Shown here: positions 17,252 through 27,376 of the stretch, piece after piece
Layout: the number at the start of each line of letters is the position of its first letter
Position numbering within the stretch: the stretch's first letter is position 1
Source: a bacterium
GTDB lineage: Bacteria > Planctomycetota > SZUA-567
Assembly: GCA_003249795.1 (NCBI GenBank)
Contig: QKHZ01000171.1
Location: 1-48,507, forward strand
Direction of reading: 5' to 3'
DNA: 48,507 bases
Translations under genes and position numbers: made by a program
The notes under the pieces: generated by a model
What the model was told of the DNA's origin: nothing
What the model saw: only the letters and a program-made list of their open reading frames with translations
Databases searched by the model: none

Positions 17252-18817
17252 ATGACCGTCGAAATCAGAGAAGCGCATGAAGACGACGCTGTCCGGGTCT
17301 GTAAACTGTTTCAGACCGTCTACGGCGACGACTATCCGTTCAAAGGTTTTTATGATCCCTTCTGGCTGAAAAAAGCCGTCTTTGACGACAACACCCTTTT
17401 CCTGATCGCCGAAAGCGAAGGCCACCTGCTTGCCACGGGTTCAGTCATGTATGACGGCGGTAACGACCTTGTTGGCGAACTCGGGCGACTCGTTGCCGCA
17501 CCGACAAAACGCGCGGCAGGTGCAGCAGGCGTTTTAGTCACAGAGCTGCTGAAACGGTCAGAAGACCGCGCACAGTTTTTATTCGGCGAAGTCCGCACCG
17601 TCCACCGCGGCTCCCAAAAGCTGGGTGAAAAAGGCGGATGCTGCCCGATGGGGTTTGCCCCGATGAAATATCAGTTCACCCGCCGCGAGAGCGTCGTCAT
17701 GATGGGGCGTGTTACCGAAGACGCCCGACAACTGCGGCGCAACAACCCCCGCGTCATCCCGGAAGCGGCGCACCTTGCGCAAACCGCACTCAGCAACCTC
17801 GGCTTTACAAGCGACGTGATCGTCGACGACCAGTCGGAAGGCTATCCCACCGAAGCCGTCTGCCAGATCGAACGGCTTACACAGGAAGGTCTCTCGCCGC
17901 TACTCAGGATCGAACGCGGACGCGTGCGCGGCAAAGAGATCTTCGGCAAGTTCTCGCTGCTGCATGGCTTTTTCTGCATCCCCGACACAACGTCACATTA
18001 TCTGGTCGCGCGTGACGGGGCGGCAGTCCTCGGCGCCATCGGCTTTACGTTCGACCCGATCGATAAAAAAATCCGCGTGCTTGAAGTCATCGATTTCAAT
18101 GATGCGGTCAAGGGCTATCTGCTTGCGGAGATGGACCGGATCGCCCGCGAGGAATTCGGCGCGTTTTATCAGGAGGTCGACGTTTCCGCCTACTCACCGC
18201 AGGCGCAGCGCACACTGCAGCGGCTCGGATTTGTTCCGTCGGCATACTGTCCTGCGATGGTCTTTGCCGATGTTGAGCGACTGGATATTGTCCGGATGAT
18301 CAAAGTCAACGGCGCGTATGATGTCGGCGAACTACGTCTTCTGCAGGGCGGACAGGCGATGCGCTCGATCGTTGAAAAAGAACTCGAAGACCGGATGATC
18401 GGATTGCAGATCTCGGAAGTCGCACGGCATGCGCAGCTTTTTGAAGACCTTCCAGAAGGTGAGTTGCACCGTCTTACGCGTATCGGCTTGCGGAAAAACT
18501 ATCCGGCACAGACCACGCTTATCCGGCAGGGGCAGATGCCTGACCGGCTGTATCTTCTTGAAACAGGAAACGCAGATGTCTTGCGCGAAGGCAAAATTAT
18601 CGGCAAAATCACGGAAGGCGGAATCTTCGGCGAGATGGCGCTTCTGCAAAAAACCGCACGCGCTGCCGACGTGATCCTGACCGAAGAATCGACGGTCGTC
18701 GAGTTTGACCTTGAACGGCTGGAAAGGATGATGCAACTGTACCCGCGCCTCGGATACGCCGTCATGCAGAACATGGCCAGAAGCCTGAGCGAAAAACTCC
18801 GGCAGGCCAACGACTGA
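17252..18817 (+). CDS. Tandem GNAT acetyltransferase fused to cyclic-nucleotide-binding domain
   Basis: 521 aa from ATG 17252, which has AAGG about nine bases upstream; the frame extends to 17135 but that part is not protein-like. Residues about 1-150 look like one GNAT domain (VEIREAHEDDAVRVCKLF, then LVAAPTKRAAGAAGVLV). About 200-350 looks like a second, ending QRTLQRLGFVPSAYCPAMVF. Residues about 385-521 form a CNB domain. Its phosphate-binding cassette FGEMALLQKTARAADV keeps Glu461 and Arg470, the residues that contact ribose and phosphate, so cAMP or cGMP binding is expected. Mycobacterial Pat is a CNB-GNAT fusion with the order reversed. Protein lysine acetylation gated by a cyclic nucleotide is inferred; no cyclase is in the window. 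Confidence 0.87.
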   Translation: MTVEIREAHEDDAVRVCKLFQTVYGDDYPFKGFYDPFWLKKAVFDDNTLFLIAESEGHLLATGSVMYDGGNDLVGELGRLVAAPTKRAAGAAGVLVTELLKRSEDRAQFLFGEVRTVHRGSQKLGEKGGCCPMGFAPMKYQFTRRESVVMMGRVTEDARQLRRNNPRVIPEAAHLAQTALSNLGFTSDVIVDDQSEGYPTEAVCQIERLTQEGLSPLLRIERGRVRGKEIFGKFSLLHGFFCIPDTTSHYLVARDGAAVLGAIGFTFDPIDKKIRVLEVIDFNDAVKGYLLAEMDRIAREEFGAFYQEVDVSAYSPQAQRTLQRLGFVPSAYCPAMVFADVERLDIVRMIKVNGAYDVGELRLLQGGQAMRSIVEKELEDRMIGLQISEVARHAQLFEDLPEGELHRLTRIGLRKNYPAQTTLIRQGQMPDRLYLLETGNADVLREGKIIGKITEGGIFGEMALLQKTARAADVILTEESTVVEFDLERLERMMQLYPRLGYAVMQNMARSLSEKLRQAND

Positions 18818-18850
18818 CTCCTGCCCTACATGACCATTTGCCCGCAAGAT

Positions 18851-19561
18851 TCAACCATTTGACGAATCTCCCGCATCGGAATTTTCAGCATCCTTATTCT
18901 TGGCAGAACGCTGCCCCCACTCGGGACGGTAGTACTCCGGATACAGTTTCTGCGCACAGTCGGGGCACAATCCGTGCGTAACGCGGATGTCGGCGTGTTC
19001 GCTTAAATACGTCTCGATCTGGTTCCAATAGCCCTTGTCATCACGGACTTTTTTACACAGCGAGCAGACTGGCAACAGCCCCTGCAGGGTACGAATATGC
19101 TCCATCGCTTCTTTCAGTTCTGTGATGGTCTGCTCCTGCTGGCCCATCACTTTCAGCAACTGCTTATTCTGATTGCGCAGCTTCTGGTCAAAACTGACGA
19201 TCTTTTGGCCTGCGGCAATCCGGCAGCGCAGTTCGGCCGGATGAACCGGTTTGCGTAAAAAATCATCCACCCCCGCTTCAAACCCCTGCAATAAATCTTC
19301 GTGCCGGTCTTTCGCTGTCAGCATCATGACATAGACATAACGCTCCGTGATCTGCTGCTTGACGCGCCTGCAGACTTCGATCCCATCAAGCCCAGGCATC
19401 ATCCAATCCAGAATCGCCAACTGCGGCGCATCATCGCGTAACAGCATATCCAACGCCTCAAGCCCGTCGACGACAAGCGCAGCCTCCTGCCCCATCATTT
19501 CAAGCTGCGATGCCAATACAGCCCGGGTAGTTGCATCATCCTCAGCAACCAGTATTTTCAT
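18851..19561 (-). CDS. Response regulator with C-terminal CxxC 'KGYW' module
   Basis: Residues 1-120 form a receiver domain ([14 protein letters not shown], phospho-Asp in LAILDWMMPGLDG, Lys in LRKPVHPAEL). A coiled-coil follows (about 125-160), then a Cys-rich module, LLPVCSLCKKVRDDKGYWNQ and THGLCPDCAQKLYPEY, which is common at the ends of PAS/REC signalling proteins and probably binds metal. No DNA-binding or enzymatic output domain is seen, so it likely acts by protein contact. ATG 19561 overlaps the kinase stop (ATGA) with AAGGTGG upstream; this is preferred over the ATG 21 bases earlier. 236 aa. Partner is almost certainly the adjacent hybrid kinase. Confidence 0.92.
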   Translation of the reverse strand: MKILVAEDDATTRAVLASQLEMMGQEAALVVDGLEALDMLLRDDAPQLAILDWMMPGLDGIEVCRRVKQQITERYVYVMMLTAKDRHEDLLQGFEAGVDDFLRKPVHPAELRCRIAAGQKIVSFDQKLRNQNKQLLKVMGQQEQTITELKEAMEHIRTLQGLLPVCSLCKKVRDDKGYWNQIETYLSEHADIRVTHGLCPDCAQKLYPEYYRPEWGQRSAKNKDAENSDAGDSSNG

Positions 19562-22455
19562 GCGAGTCCCACCTTGTCCCATTCGGCCTGTTCCACCACC
19601 TGTTTTGTTTTTTCAATCGCGTGGCTGACCATCCCGGTCAAACGCGCCACCTCATCCAACTCGCCCGCAACCGATGCCTGCTCCACCTCTTTGCATAACG
19701 TACTCAGCCGCACCGCGCCAACAGTGAGAGCCGCCCCTTTCATTGAGTGCGCCACCCGCTGGGCATCTTCGCATTTTCCGGTATCAGCCAACTGTTTCAA
19801 TTCAGCATTCTGCGCGATAACATTTTCCCAGAATGCGTCAATCACCTGATGGGCAAGAACCAGATCCCCGCCAATGGCCTGCATCAGACGTTCTGCATCA
19901 AACCACGCCTGTTCGCCATCTGTTTTTGCACAATCCGATTCAGCCGACTCCTGTTCAGGCCAATCAGAGTTTAGCGCAATATTATCCGTTTTCCAACGGA
20001 AGAAACGAGTCCCTTCAGCCGAAGCGTCTGCCCCTTCAGGCTCACCACACAAACACTCCATGCCGGACAATCGGAACTGCCTTAGCATCTTCACCAGAAC
20101 CTGCGTACTGATAGGTTTGGGTAAAAACTCGCACATTCCCGCATCCAGACACTTCTGCCGTTCAGTACCGGTCGCATTCGCTGTCACAGCGATGATCGGC
20201 AGATCCGGACAGCGTGCAAGGATATGGCGCGTTGCCTCGAAGCCATCCATCTCCGGCATCTGACAGTCCATCAGTACAAGGTCGAATTGATTGTTTCGGC
20301 AACAGGAAAACGCTTCGCAGCCGTTACCGGCAACCGTCACCCGGCAACCCAACCGGGTCAGCATTTTAGTCATAACCGTCTGGTTGACGGGATTATCTTC
20401 CGCCAATAAAACGGACAAATTAAAACGTTCCTCTTTTTCCCTGAAAGCAGACAGGTTGTGCCGCCGCACTCCCCCCATCGGCTTGTTTTCCCGAATCGAT
20501 GTCCACGCCCTCACCGGCGTATCGCGCAAGGCATTCACCCGCATCGGCCGGACCAGCACCGCACTCACCCCATGCGGATCAATATTGCGCACCGTATTGC
20601 ACTCATTTGCAGAAACAGACAACAAGACCAGAACCTTGCTCAAAGCCGGATTCTTCCGTAGCGCCGCCAGTAGTTCGCAACCGCCTCTATCATAAAATGC
20701 GCCGTCCATCAAAAGGGCATGAAACGGTTGTCCGGATACAGCCTCTTCCGTTAGAACCTGCAACACCCTCTCGGACTCACCTGTTTCAATCTGTGTAAAT
20801 GCACCGAGCATCGAAGCGCGTTCGGAAAGAACTTCTGCAATGGCTGGATTACCGTCCCACAGTAAAATCCGAAATCCCTTCAGTTGCTCCGGCTCCGGTT
20901 CAAATGTCCGGCAGGGATCAGACACCACTAGCGGCAAAGCCACCCGGAATGTCGTACCTTTTGCTGATTCACTTTCCAAACGGATCTCACCGTTCATTAA
21001 TGAAACAAGGCGCTTAGTGATCGCTAGCCCGAGACCAGTACCACCATATTGCCGCGTCGTCGACATATCTGCCTGCGCAAAATTATCAAAGATCTCATCC
21101 TGACGGTCAACGGCAATCCCGATGCCTGTATCCTCCACCTCGATGACAAGAAGTGACTTTTCATCGCAAACCTCATGCGACAAACGGATCAGGATATGGC
21201 CGCGTTCTGTGAACTTCACCGCGTTTGCCGCCAGATTCATCAGCACCTGTTTCAGGACCCCGGCATCTGCCTGCCACACCAGCGGCATATGGGCTTTAAC
21301 CTGCACAGCAATCCCGACCGCGCAACTCGACAGCCGTGTGCCCACCACATCAACGACGTCTTCGGCCAGTTCAAGAATATCCACAGGCTCATCGTGCAAC
21401 TCCATATGCCCGGCTTCGATTTTACTGAAGTCAAGAATATCCGTGATCAGCGTCAGCAGGCTGTCGGCTGATTTGCGCGCTGTCTGGCAATAGGTATACT
21501 GCTCATCCGTCAGAAGTGTCTGCAGCAGAAGCTCAGTCATCCCGATCACGCCATTCAGCGGCGTCCGGATTTCATGGCTCATATTGGCCAGAAATTCACT
21601 CTTGGCCTCACTGGCGTGTTCTGCATACCGCTTGGCCTGCAACAACTCCTGCTCTGTGCGGAACGACTCGGTCATGTCGCGACTAACGCCAACCACGCCG
21701 ACAATCTTGCCGTCTTCATCCCGATATGCAGCCTTGTGCGTCTCAAGATACCGCGGCGATTTCCCCGGAAGACATAGCCATGCCTGCGTCCGGTAGGGAC
21801 GTCCGTCCTCCAGAAGAAGCTTGTCCTCACCGCCGAATACTGCCGCAAGATCAGCCCCCAGCACCTCCGAAAAGGCTTTTCCAATCAGGTCATCAACCGC
21901 CACGCCGACGCTTCCGGCAAATGCAGGATTACATCCAAGAATCACCTCGGCACAATCTGTATAAAAAACCAGATCACTGATCGAATCCAACATTGAGTGC
22001 AACAACGACCGCTGTCGGCGAATCGCATTCTCAGCAATGGTACGATCCGTAATGTCTTTGAACGATTCGATGATTGCGCATAACGTCCCGCTATCATCAA
22101 AAATCGGAGTCGCGGTTAGAATGCAGTGATGCCTGACTTCTGCCCGGTCAATTTTGACAACATCTGCTTCATAGGTCTGACGGGTTCCTGCCAAGAAACG
22201 CCGCACGGTACAGGACTGCTTATGACAATGGCCTCCGTGGAACGCATCATAACAGTGCCTGCTGATCAGCTCGTGACGTGCATACCCGCTCAGACGGCAA
22301 TAGGCATCATTACAATGCCTGATCACGCAATTGCGGTCAATCACACAGATTGCCTCGGACACAGTCCGGAACACCGTTTCAACATCAATCGGAAAATCCG
22401 GCATTACGTCATCGCCGTAAGGCTCATTCTCTGGCTGGAGTTCCTCTTCAGTCAT
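19558..22455 (-). CDS. Hybrid sensor histidine kinase: PAS-PAS-HisKA-HATPase-pseudoREC-REC-HPt
   Basis: Multi-step phosphorelay kinase, 965 aa from ATG 22455 (AGGA eight bases upstream; the longer frame starts at TTG). Two PAS domains occupy about 25-140 and 150-265; the first has a Cys/His-rich loop ([15 protein letters not shown]) and [11 protein letters not shown]. The autophosphorylation site is His294 in [11 protein letters not shown]. The ATPase shows [15 protein letters not shown] and [10 protein letters not shown] first receiver (about 527-655) has lost the acidic pair and Lys (WDGNP; VRPM) and is probably inactive. A second has Asp730 in [12 protein letters not shown] and KPIS. A C-terminal HPt has His903 in AHSMKGAA. 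No membrane segment, so cytosolic sensing, perhaps by a PAS cofactor. Signal unknown. Confidence 0.95.
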   Translation of the reverse strand: MTEEELQPENEPYGDDVMPDFPIDVETVFRTVSEAICVIDRNCVIRHCNDAYCRLSGYARHELISRHCYDAFHGGHCHKQSCTVRRFLAGTRQTYEADVVKIDRAEVRHHCILTATPIFDDSGTLCAIIESFKDITDRTIAENAIRRQRSLLHSMLDSISDLVFYTDCAEVILGCNPAFAGSVGVAVDDLIGKAFSEVLGADLAAVFGGEDKLLLEDGRPYRTQAWLCLPGKSPRYLETHKAAYRDEDGKIVGVVGVSRDMTESFRTEQELLQAKRYAEHASEAKSEFLANMSHEIRTPLNGVIGMTELLLQTLLTDEQYTYCQTARKSADSLLTLITDILDFSKIEAGHMELHDEPVDILELAEDVVDVVGTRLSSCAVGIAVQVKAHMPLVWQADAGVLKQVLMNLAANAVKFTERGHILIRLSHEVCDEKSLLVIEVEDTGIGIAVDRQDEIFDNFAQADMSTTRQYGGTGLGLAITKRLVSLMNGEIRLESESAKGTTFRVALPLVVSDPCRTFEPEPEQLKGFRILLWDGNPAIAEVLSERASMLGAFTQIETGESERVLQVLTEEAVSGQPFHALLMDGAFYDRGGCELLAALRKNPALSKVLVLLSVSANECNTVRNIDPHGVSAVLVRPMRVNALRDTPVRAWTSIRENKPMGGVRRHNLSAFREKEERFNLSVLLAEDNPVNQTVMTKMLTRLGCRVTVAGNGCEAFSCCRNNQFDLVLMDCQMPEMDGFEATRHILARCPDLPIIAVTANATGTERQKCLDAGMCEFLPKPISTQVLVKMLRQFRLSGMECLCGEPEGADASAEGTRFFRWKTDNIALNSDWPEQESAESDCAKTDGEQAWFDAERLMQAIGGDLVLAHQVIDAFWENVIAQNAELKQLADTGKCEDAQRVAHSMKGAALTVGAVRLSTLCKEVEQASVAGELDEVARLTGMVSHAIEKTKQVVEQAEWDKVGLA

Positions 22456-22733
22456 GGCAGATTTCCTCAGGACAACTGCAATGCGCCGGACCAGACGTGC
22501 CAAACACCACTGTAATACAGGTTACCCCGCTTTTCTGATGGCGCAACATAAAACCGTTTTCACGCTTGCCTATTTCCTTGACAGCCGCATGATGATCGTT
22601 CAAACTACCTATTGAAAGATCCTTACCTTTACTTGACAAGAGGATGACTCCGCGGCACAACCAGCCGCATGGGCAGAGTAGGCAATACGTTAAGTCCTGT
22701 ATGGAAAATCTCAGCATAGAATAGGAACGGACA

Positions 22734-23660
22734 ATGACGGCTCTTCAAGACATGGCGACATTGTTGCGACGTCATTTTGCGGATCTGGTCGGCACCGCAT
22801 TAAACACGGACTACAGTCCAGGTGCTGCCCCGGCCGTAACGCCAACAGGCGCGTCCAGTTTTCTTGTGCGCTTTCCTGTGCGCCATGAAGACCGTGACGG
22901 TGACTTTGTTGTCTGCTTTCCCACAGACAGCATGGAAACAATTCGTAGCCAATTCCTGCAAACCAATATCGGTGAAGTTCTGGGAAAAGACGCGAAAGAT
23001 GAAGAAATTTTTCCGGAAATCGCAAACATTATCGTCGGGCATATCGCCGGACTGCTTGCAGAACACGGCAGCACGATCGAAATTATGGATCCGGGAACAC
23101 CGGTTGGCAACTGGCCTGTCGGAATCTCCCAGATCGCCGCAGCCTCTGACGGCGACATGGGACAGCTTTACTGCGCCATGCGCTTTGCCGCTCCAGAGCC
23201 GGGAACGGTTCCCTTGCCAAAACATGCAATTGCCTCAAACGACGAAAACGCTCTTGAAGAGCCGGCAGGAGAAGAAGAGATGAAAACCCGCGTCTTGATT
23301 GTGGATGACTCATCGGTCATGCGAGCGTTCCTCAAACAGATTTTCACGGAAGCCGGTTACGAAGTCGCAGGTGTTGCCACCGATGGTGTCGAAGCAATCG
23401 AAATGTTCGAGTCCACGCAACCCGACCTGATGACACTGGACATCATCATGCCGAAGATGAAAGGCACTGAAGTCCTTGAAAAAATTCTCGCAAAATATCC
23501 CGACGCCAGCATCGTGATGGCAAGTTCGGTCAATGACGCACGCACGGTAATGAAGTGCCTGCGGATCGGAGCCAAACGCTATATCATCAAACCCTACGAC
23601 CGTGACGCTGTGATCGCGGCCGCACAAAAAGCATTGGGTGTCGAATCGGCGGAGGAATAA
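22734..23660 (+). CDS. CheX-type CheY-P phosphatase fused to a CheY receiver
   Basis: Residues 1-150 match the CheC/CheX fold. The phosphatase signature Glu95-x-x-Asn98 is visible (FPEIANIIVGHIAG), followed by G-I-S-Q in the expected beta strand. After an acidic linker the receiver (about 183-308) begins MKTRVLIVDDSSVM and has Asp236 in LMTLDIIMPKMKG and Lys286 in YIIKPYDRD. Fusing phosphatase and receiver in one chain suggests built-in signal termination or a local phosphate sink next to CheA. An in-frame ATG at codon 183 has AGGAG eight bases upstream, so a free CheY-like protein may also be made. It lies three bases before the cheA start, clearly one operon. 308 aa. Confidence 0.92.
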   Translation: MTALQDMATLLRRHFADLVGTALNTDYSPGAAPAVTPTGASSFLVRFPVRHEDRDGDFVVCFPTDSMETIRSQFLQTNIGEVLGKDAKDEEIFPEIANIIVGHIAGLLAEHGSTIEIMDPGTPVGNWPVGISQIAAASDGDMGQLYCAMRFAAPEPGTVPLPKHAIASNDENALEEPAGEEEMKTRVLIVDDSSVMRAFLKQIFTEAGYEVAGVATDGVEAIEMFESTQPDLMTLDIIMPKMKGTEVLEKILAKYPDASIVMASSVNDARTVMKCLRIGAKRYIIKPYDRDAVIAAAQKALGVESAEE

Positions 23661-23663
23661 CAC

Positions 23664-25865
23664 GTGTCTGCAGATGAAATGCAACAGTTCCTCGATATCT
23701 TCCTGCAGGAAAGCAGCGACCGGTTCGACGAGCTGAACACGGACCTGGTGAAACTGGAAACTGCCCCGTCTGACGAAGGCGTGCTCTACTCGATCCTGCG
23801 CCACGTGCACTCAATTAAGGGCAGCGCGGGGATGTTCGGGTTTGACAACCTCAAACGCGTCGCGCACCGCATGGAAGACCTGATGGAGTTGGCCCATGCC
23901 ACGCCAGAGCGCGTCAACCGCAGTATCATGGATATTTTGTTTGAAGGCGCCGATATCCTGCAAGGCATGTTCAGCCGGATAACAGAAGGCAATCACTCTA
24001 CCGAACTGACCCACCACGAAAACGCATTTCTGGAACATCTGGATGAAACGATCCTGCACTTCGGTTCCGGCGGCAATACACTGGAATCCCTCTCGCAGAA
24101 AATATTGGATGAGGTTGAAGACCTGCTGGATGCGCTTGAAGAACAATGGGACTCTTCAGCCTTGCGCGAAACAATGGCGCAAATGCGGAAATTCCTTTCT
24201 AAAACAGAATCAGGCGAACAGGAAACGGTTCCTGACCGGCTTTACCTTCTGGGCGAACAGGATGTTACCGGCGCCTTGGAGCGGCTTCAGAAGCGGATCG
24301 CACATGCAGAGCACGAAGCACTGTCTGACGAAGAATCGGTCCGGTTCTTTGAAGACATGACCCATGTACTTGATGCGGCTGACCAGTTGCAACTGCTGTC
24401 GATGGCAGATATGCTTGGGGAAGCACGCGAATCGATGAAGATGTTTTCGCAACTTGATCTTGATTTTGACCAGTTGCAAGCCGAATATTTCAAAGAAATC
24501 ATTAACGAGATCATGCCGAATTGCCAGGTTCTGGAAACGCATGGCGATCCGGTTGCGGTCATCTCCGCCAAAGCTGCCGCGAAAGGCGAAATCATTCCGA
24601 TTGCGGGCGAACCGGCAACAGACATCAGTGACTCCGCGCTACCTTCGCTTGGCATCCGCAAAACAGTCCGTATTGAAGAAAACAAAATCGACGCCTTCCT
24701 TGACAGTGTTGGCGAAATGATCATTCTGGGCGAAGCGTTTAACTATTTGGAAAAACGCTTGTCGGCAAGCGTCACGGGCAACCTCGACCTTCTGCGCGAA
24801 TTCCGCACGACCAACAGCACATTCGGCACCCAGATCTTTGCCCTACAGGACGCGCTGATGAATGTCCGGCGTGTTGAAGTCCGTAATATCACCGGCAGCT
24901 TGAACCGGCTGGTACGTGACACGGCGCGCGAACTGGGCAAAGAAGTCAAGTTTATCGTTGACGGCGAATCGGCCGTTGTTGACAAAAGCATGCTTGACGA
25001 CCTGAACACGTCAATTGTCCACGTCGTGCGTAACGCCATCGACCACGGCCTTGAATCCGGTGACGAACGCGTGCAGAGCGGTAAGCCCCTTGCAGGGCGC
25101 ATCGAACTCAACGCCAAAAACGAAGATGGATTCCTGTTTATCGAAGTCAGCGACGACGGACGCGGAATCAACGCCGACCGTTTGCGCGCAAAGGCGGTCG
25201 AACATGGCTTACACTCACCAGAATCGGCCCGGGCACTGACCGATCAGGAAGCGATCCAGCTGGTTTTCCACAACGGCGTTTCCACAGCACAAGCGGTTTC
25301 CGACGTTTCCGGCCGAGGAGTCGGCATGAGCGCTGTCGCCGAAAATATCCGCAAGATGAGCGGCTCGATCGAAATCAGCAGCGTTCCGGGCAAAGGCACA
25401 TCGATCACGCTCAAGATCCCGCTCTCGATCATGCTGTCTGTGATTGACGGGCTGGTGGTCAAGTGTTCCGACACAGGTTTTGTCATTCCGATCCGCCATG
25501 TGGTCGAGAGTTTCCATCCCGAACCCGGACAGTTCCATACGGTTCAGGGCAAAGGCGAGTGCGTCGTCCTGCGTGGCGAGTTGCATCCGCTCTTGCGCTT
25601 GGGCGACTACTTCCGTCTTCCGGGCAAGCGGATCAATCTGGCAGCTGAAAACGGAACACTGGAACCTGGCCGCGAAGGCGTCGGTATTCTGGTGCAGAAC
25701 GGTAACGAAGATGTCTGCCTGTTTGTCGACTCGATTATCGACCACCAGCAGGTTGTGATCAAGAAGGTCGAAGGTCTGGAGAAGTTACCGGGCATTCTGG
25801 GCGGGTGTTTACTGGGCGACGGCACCATCGGGCTGGTGCTGAATGTCGAAGACATCACCCCCTGA
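23664..25865 (+). CDS. cheA: Chemotaxis histidine kinase CheA
   Basis: Kinase that phosphorylates the receiver in response to chemoreceptors. P1 HPt domain at 1-105, phospho-site His49 in HVHSIKGSAGMFGF. A second helical region spans about 110-320. No typical P2 CheY-docking domain is seen. P3 dimerisation, then the P4 ATPase with VRNAIDHGLESGDERV, DDGRGINADRL and SGRGVGMSAV, and a CheW-like P5 from about 590 (VIDGLVVKCSDTGFVIPIR). 733 aa. It starts at GTG 23664 with GGAGG eight bases before. No CheW, CheR, CheB or receptor gene is in the window; these would have to lie elsewhere. Confidence 0.95.
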   Translation: MSADEMQQFLDIFLQESSDRFDELNTDLVKLETAPSDEGVLYSILRHVHSIKGSAGMFGFDNLKRVAHRMEDLMELAHATPERVNRSIMDILFEGADILQGMFSRITEGNHSTELTHHENAFLEHLDETILHFGSGGNTLESLSQKILDEVEDLLDALEEQWDSSALRETMAQMRKFLSKTESGEQETVPDRLYLLGEQDVTGALERLQKRIAHAEHEALSDEESVRFFEDMTHVLDAADQLQLLSMADMLGEARESMKMFSQLDLDFDQLQAEYFKEIINEIMPNCQVLETHGDPVAVISAKAAAKGEIIPIAGEPATDISDSALPSLGIRKTVRIEENKIDAFLDSVGEMIILGEAFNYLEKRLSASVTGNLDLLREFRTTNSTFGTQIFALQDALMNVRRVEVRNITGSLNRLVRDTARELGKEVKFIVDGESAVVDKSMLDDLNTSIVHVVRNAIDHGLESGDERVQSGKPLAGRIELNAKNEDGFLFIEVSDDGRGINADRLRAKAVEHGLHSPESARALTDQEAIQLVFHNGVSTAQAVSDVSGRGVGMSAVAENIRKMSGSIEISSVPGKGTSITLKIPLSIMLSVIDGLVVKCSDTGFVIPIRHVVESFHPEPGQFHTVQGKGECVVLRGELHPLLRLGDYFRLPGKRINLAAENGTLEPGREGVGILVQNGNEDVCLFVDSIIDHQQVVIKKVEGLEKLPGILGGCLLGDGTIGLVLNVEDITP

Positions 25866-25969
25866 TCCTGTCAGCGACAGAAAAAAATGGCTCTCGTAAT
25901 TCAGAACGGCGTCTGCCAGATTTCAGGTATGGCTTGACCGAATCAGGATCACCCTCAGGAAATCGTCGA

Positions 25970-26317
25970 ATGATCACCATTGTCTTTTACGGCATCACAA
26001 AATCCGACCAACCCATAGATCTAACGTTTAGGATATCGAGTCCGGAGCGTGATGATGACGACGACTTTACTACAGAAGTCGAATATGCATCGGATCCTGC
26101 TCGCAAAATTTATGGGACAGATCCTCTACTATCCCTCGACCTTGCTGGTGTTTTCATTCGCGCGAATCTGCAGAACTTTATGCATCACGGCGGAAAAATC
26201 TACACCTCGCCGGAGCGCACGGATGAATCCCGTATCACAACCGATTACCTTGAGTTTTTCAACCGGTTGCATCTCGCCACCGATCATCTGCAAAACGAAC
26301 TTCCGCCCGATCTATAA
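25970..26317 (+). CDS. Small hypothetical protein (115 aa), family not certain
   Basis: The open frame extends back into cheA, but ATG 25970 with AGGA nine bases upstream is the sensible start. The protein is acidic (RDDDDDF) with a stretch KIYGTDPLLSLDLAGVFIRANL that weakly recalls short DUF6968-like proteins; this is tentative. No signal peptide or membrane segment. It lies 104 bases after cheA and 15 bases before the convergent AraC gene. Could be read through from cheA. Function unknown. Confidence 0.55.
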   Translation: MITIVFYGITKSDQPIDLTFRISSPERDDDDDFTTEVEYASDPARKIYGTDPLLSLDLAGVFIRANLQNFMHHGGKIYTSPERTDESRITTDYLEFFNRLHLATDHLQNELPPDL

Positions 26318-26332
26318 AGAACGTTTAAATAC

Positions 26333-27181
26333 TCATTTCCGAAACTGCCCCGGCCGTTTTCCCATATGGCGCAGAAAGACATCGGAAAATGCGTGCGCTG
26401 AGGCGTAACCGACTTCGCTTGCGACTTCATCGACAAGAAGGTTTGTCGTCCGCAACCGCATCGCCGCATGTTCCATCCGCATCCGCGTCACCATCTGCAT
26501 CGGCGCCTGCGAATACAGACGTTTTACCGTCCGGATAAAATGACCTTCCGACATATAAACCCGTGCAGACATTTCAGTAACGCTCCACGGCAACTGTAGC
26601 TGAGCACGAACCGCGTCCCACAGCGGAGTCAGCCTACGAAGTAGACATGCATCGGCGACCGGCATTTCGGGAAGAAGTTCTTTTTTTAGATAATGAAAAA
26701 GCGTCTGCGCCAGCAGACGGTTGCCCTCGTTTTCCGCCGTCGCCACAGCAAGCTGATCCGTCAGCAGGCGTTCGATAATCGCATGAATCAACTGCGTATT
26801 TTCCGCCTGCTGCCTGTACGGAAGACGGCCCTCAAGCGGCTTCCATACAGACTCAACGTGCAGGTGAAACCAGCATAACAATAACGGGACTGAACCAACC
26901 TGGAATTTCCGTGCATTTCCGCGTGGAACGACAAACAGGTCACCTGCACCGAATTTCATTTCATGATCACCACCCAGATATCGGGCGCGCCCCCGCACCA
27001 AAAAAAACGCCAGATGCGTCGACCCACCTTCATCGCCCCATGTCGATTGTGGCGGGCGCTGGTCTGTCCCGCACCCGACAATTTCGGCAGGCAACCGTGC
27101 CGTTTTTTGGCCTGATACCGATAACAACCTAACGCATGCTTCCGCGATCATATCATTTTTACGTACTTTTTTGCGAACCAT
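26333..27181 (-). CDS. AraC-family transcriptional regulator
   Basis: N-terminal half (about 25-165) is a cupin-like sensor (STHLAFFLVRGRARYLGGDHEMK, VVPRGNARKFQVG). C-terminal two helix-turn-helix motifs are typical of AraC: SVTEMSARVYMSEGHFIRTVKR then LLVDEVASEVGYASAHAFSDVF, ending GKRPGQFRK. 282 aa from ATG 27181, with GGAG eight bases upstream; the longer frame begins at TTG. It is divergent from the GH116 gene, 195 bases apart, a usual layout for a regulator of a sugar-use gene. It likely senses a sugar and activates that glycosidase; this is inference from position. Confidence 0.93.
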   Translation of the reverse strand: MVRKKVRKNDMIAEACVRLLSVSGQKTARLPAEIVGCGTDQRPPQSTWGDEGGSTHLAFFLVRGRARYLGGDHEMKFGAGDLFVVPRGNARKFQVGSVPLLLCWFHLHVESVWKPLEGRLPYRQQAENTQLIHAIIERLLTDQLAVATAENEGNRLLAQTLFHYLKKELLPEMPVADACLLRRLTPLWDAVRAQLQLPWSVTEMSARVYMSEGHFIRTVKRLYSQAPMQMVTRMRMEHAAMRLRTTNLLVDEVASEVGYASAHAFSDVFLRHMGKRPGQFRK

Positions 27182-27233
27182 ACGTATTGCTCCGAATCGT
27201 TCTACAGGATATGTTACCAATACAAACAGCGCA

Positions 27234-27253
27234 ATCGTATATCGTATCCGATT
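27234..27253. promoter_or_regulatory. Tandem 7-bp repeat, possible AraC-regulator operator
   Basis: ATCGTAT occurs twice back to back (27234-27247), and AATCG / CGATT flank it as an inverted pair (27233-27237 and 27249-27253). It lies between the divergent AraC and GH116 starts. AraC-type proteins often bind direct repeats, but these are shorter than typical 17-bp half-sites. Weak evidence. Confidence 0.3.
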
Positions 27254-27376
27254 ATGCCAGGAATGAAATAGTTTTAAATATCAAATTTACGTATTTAAGA
27301 GGATATGAGCCGTCGCCATCCTGAGCACAAGAGGCGAGTCATCGCAGACATCCCAAACATAAAAATGGAGAAGACC

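Noticed and set aside
26022-26032. TAACGTTTAGG, like the LacI operator
   Set aside because: It lacks one base of the palindrome and lies inside a small coding region far from the LacI gene.
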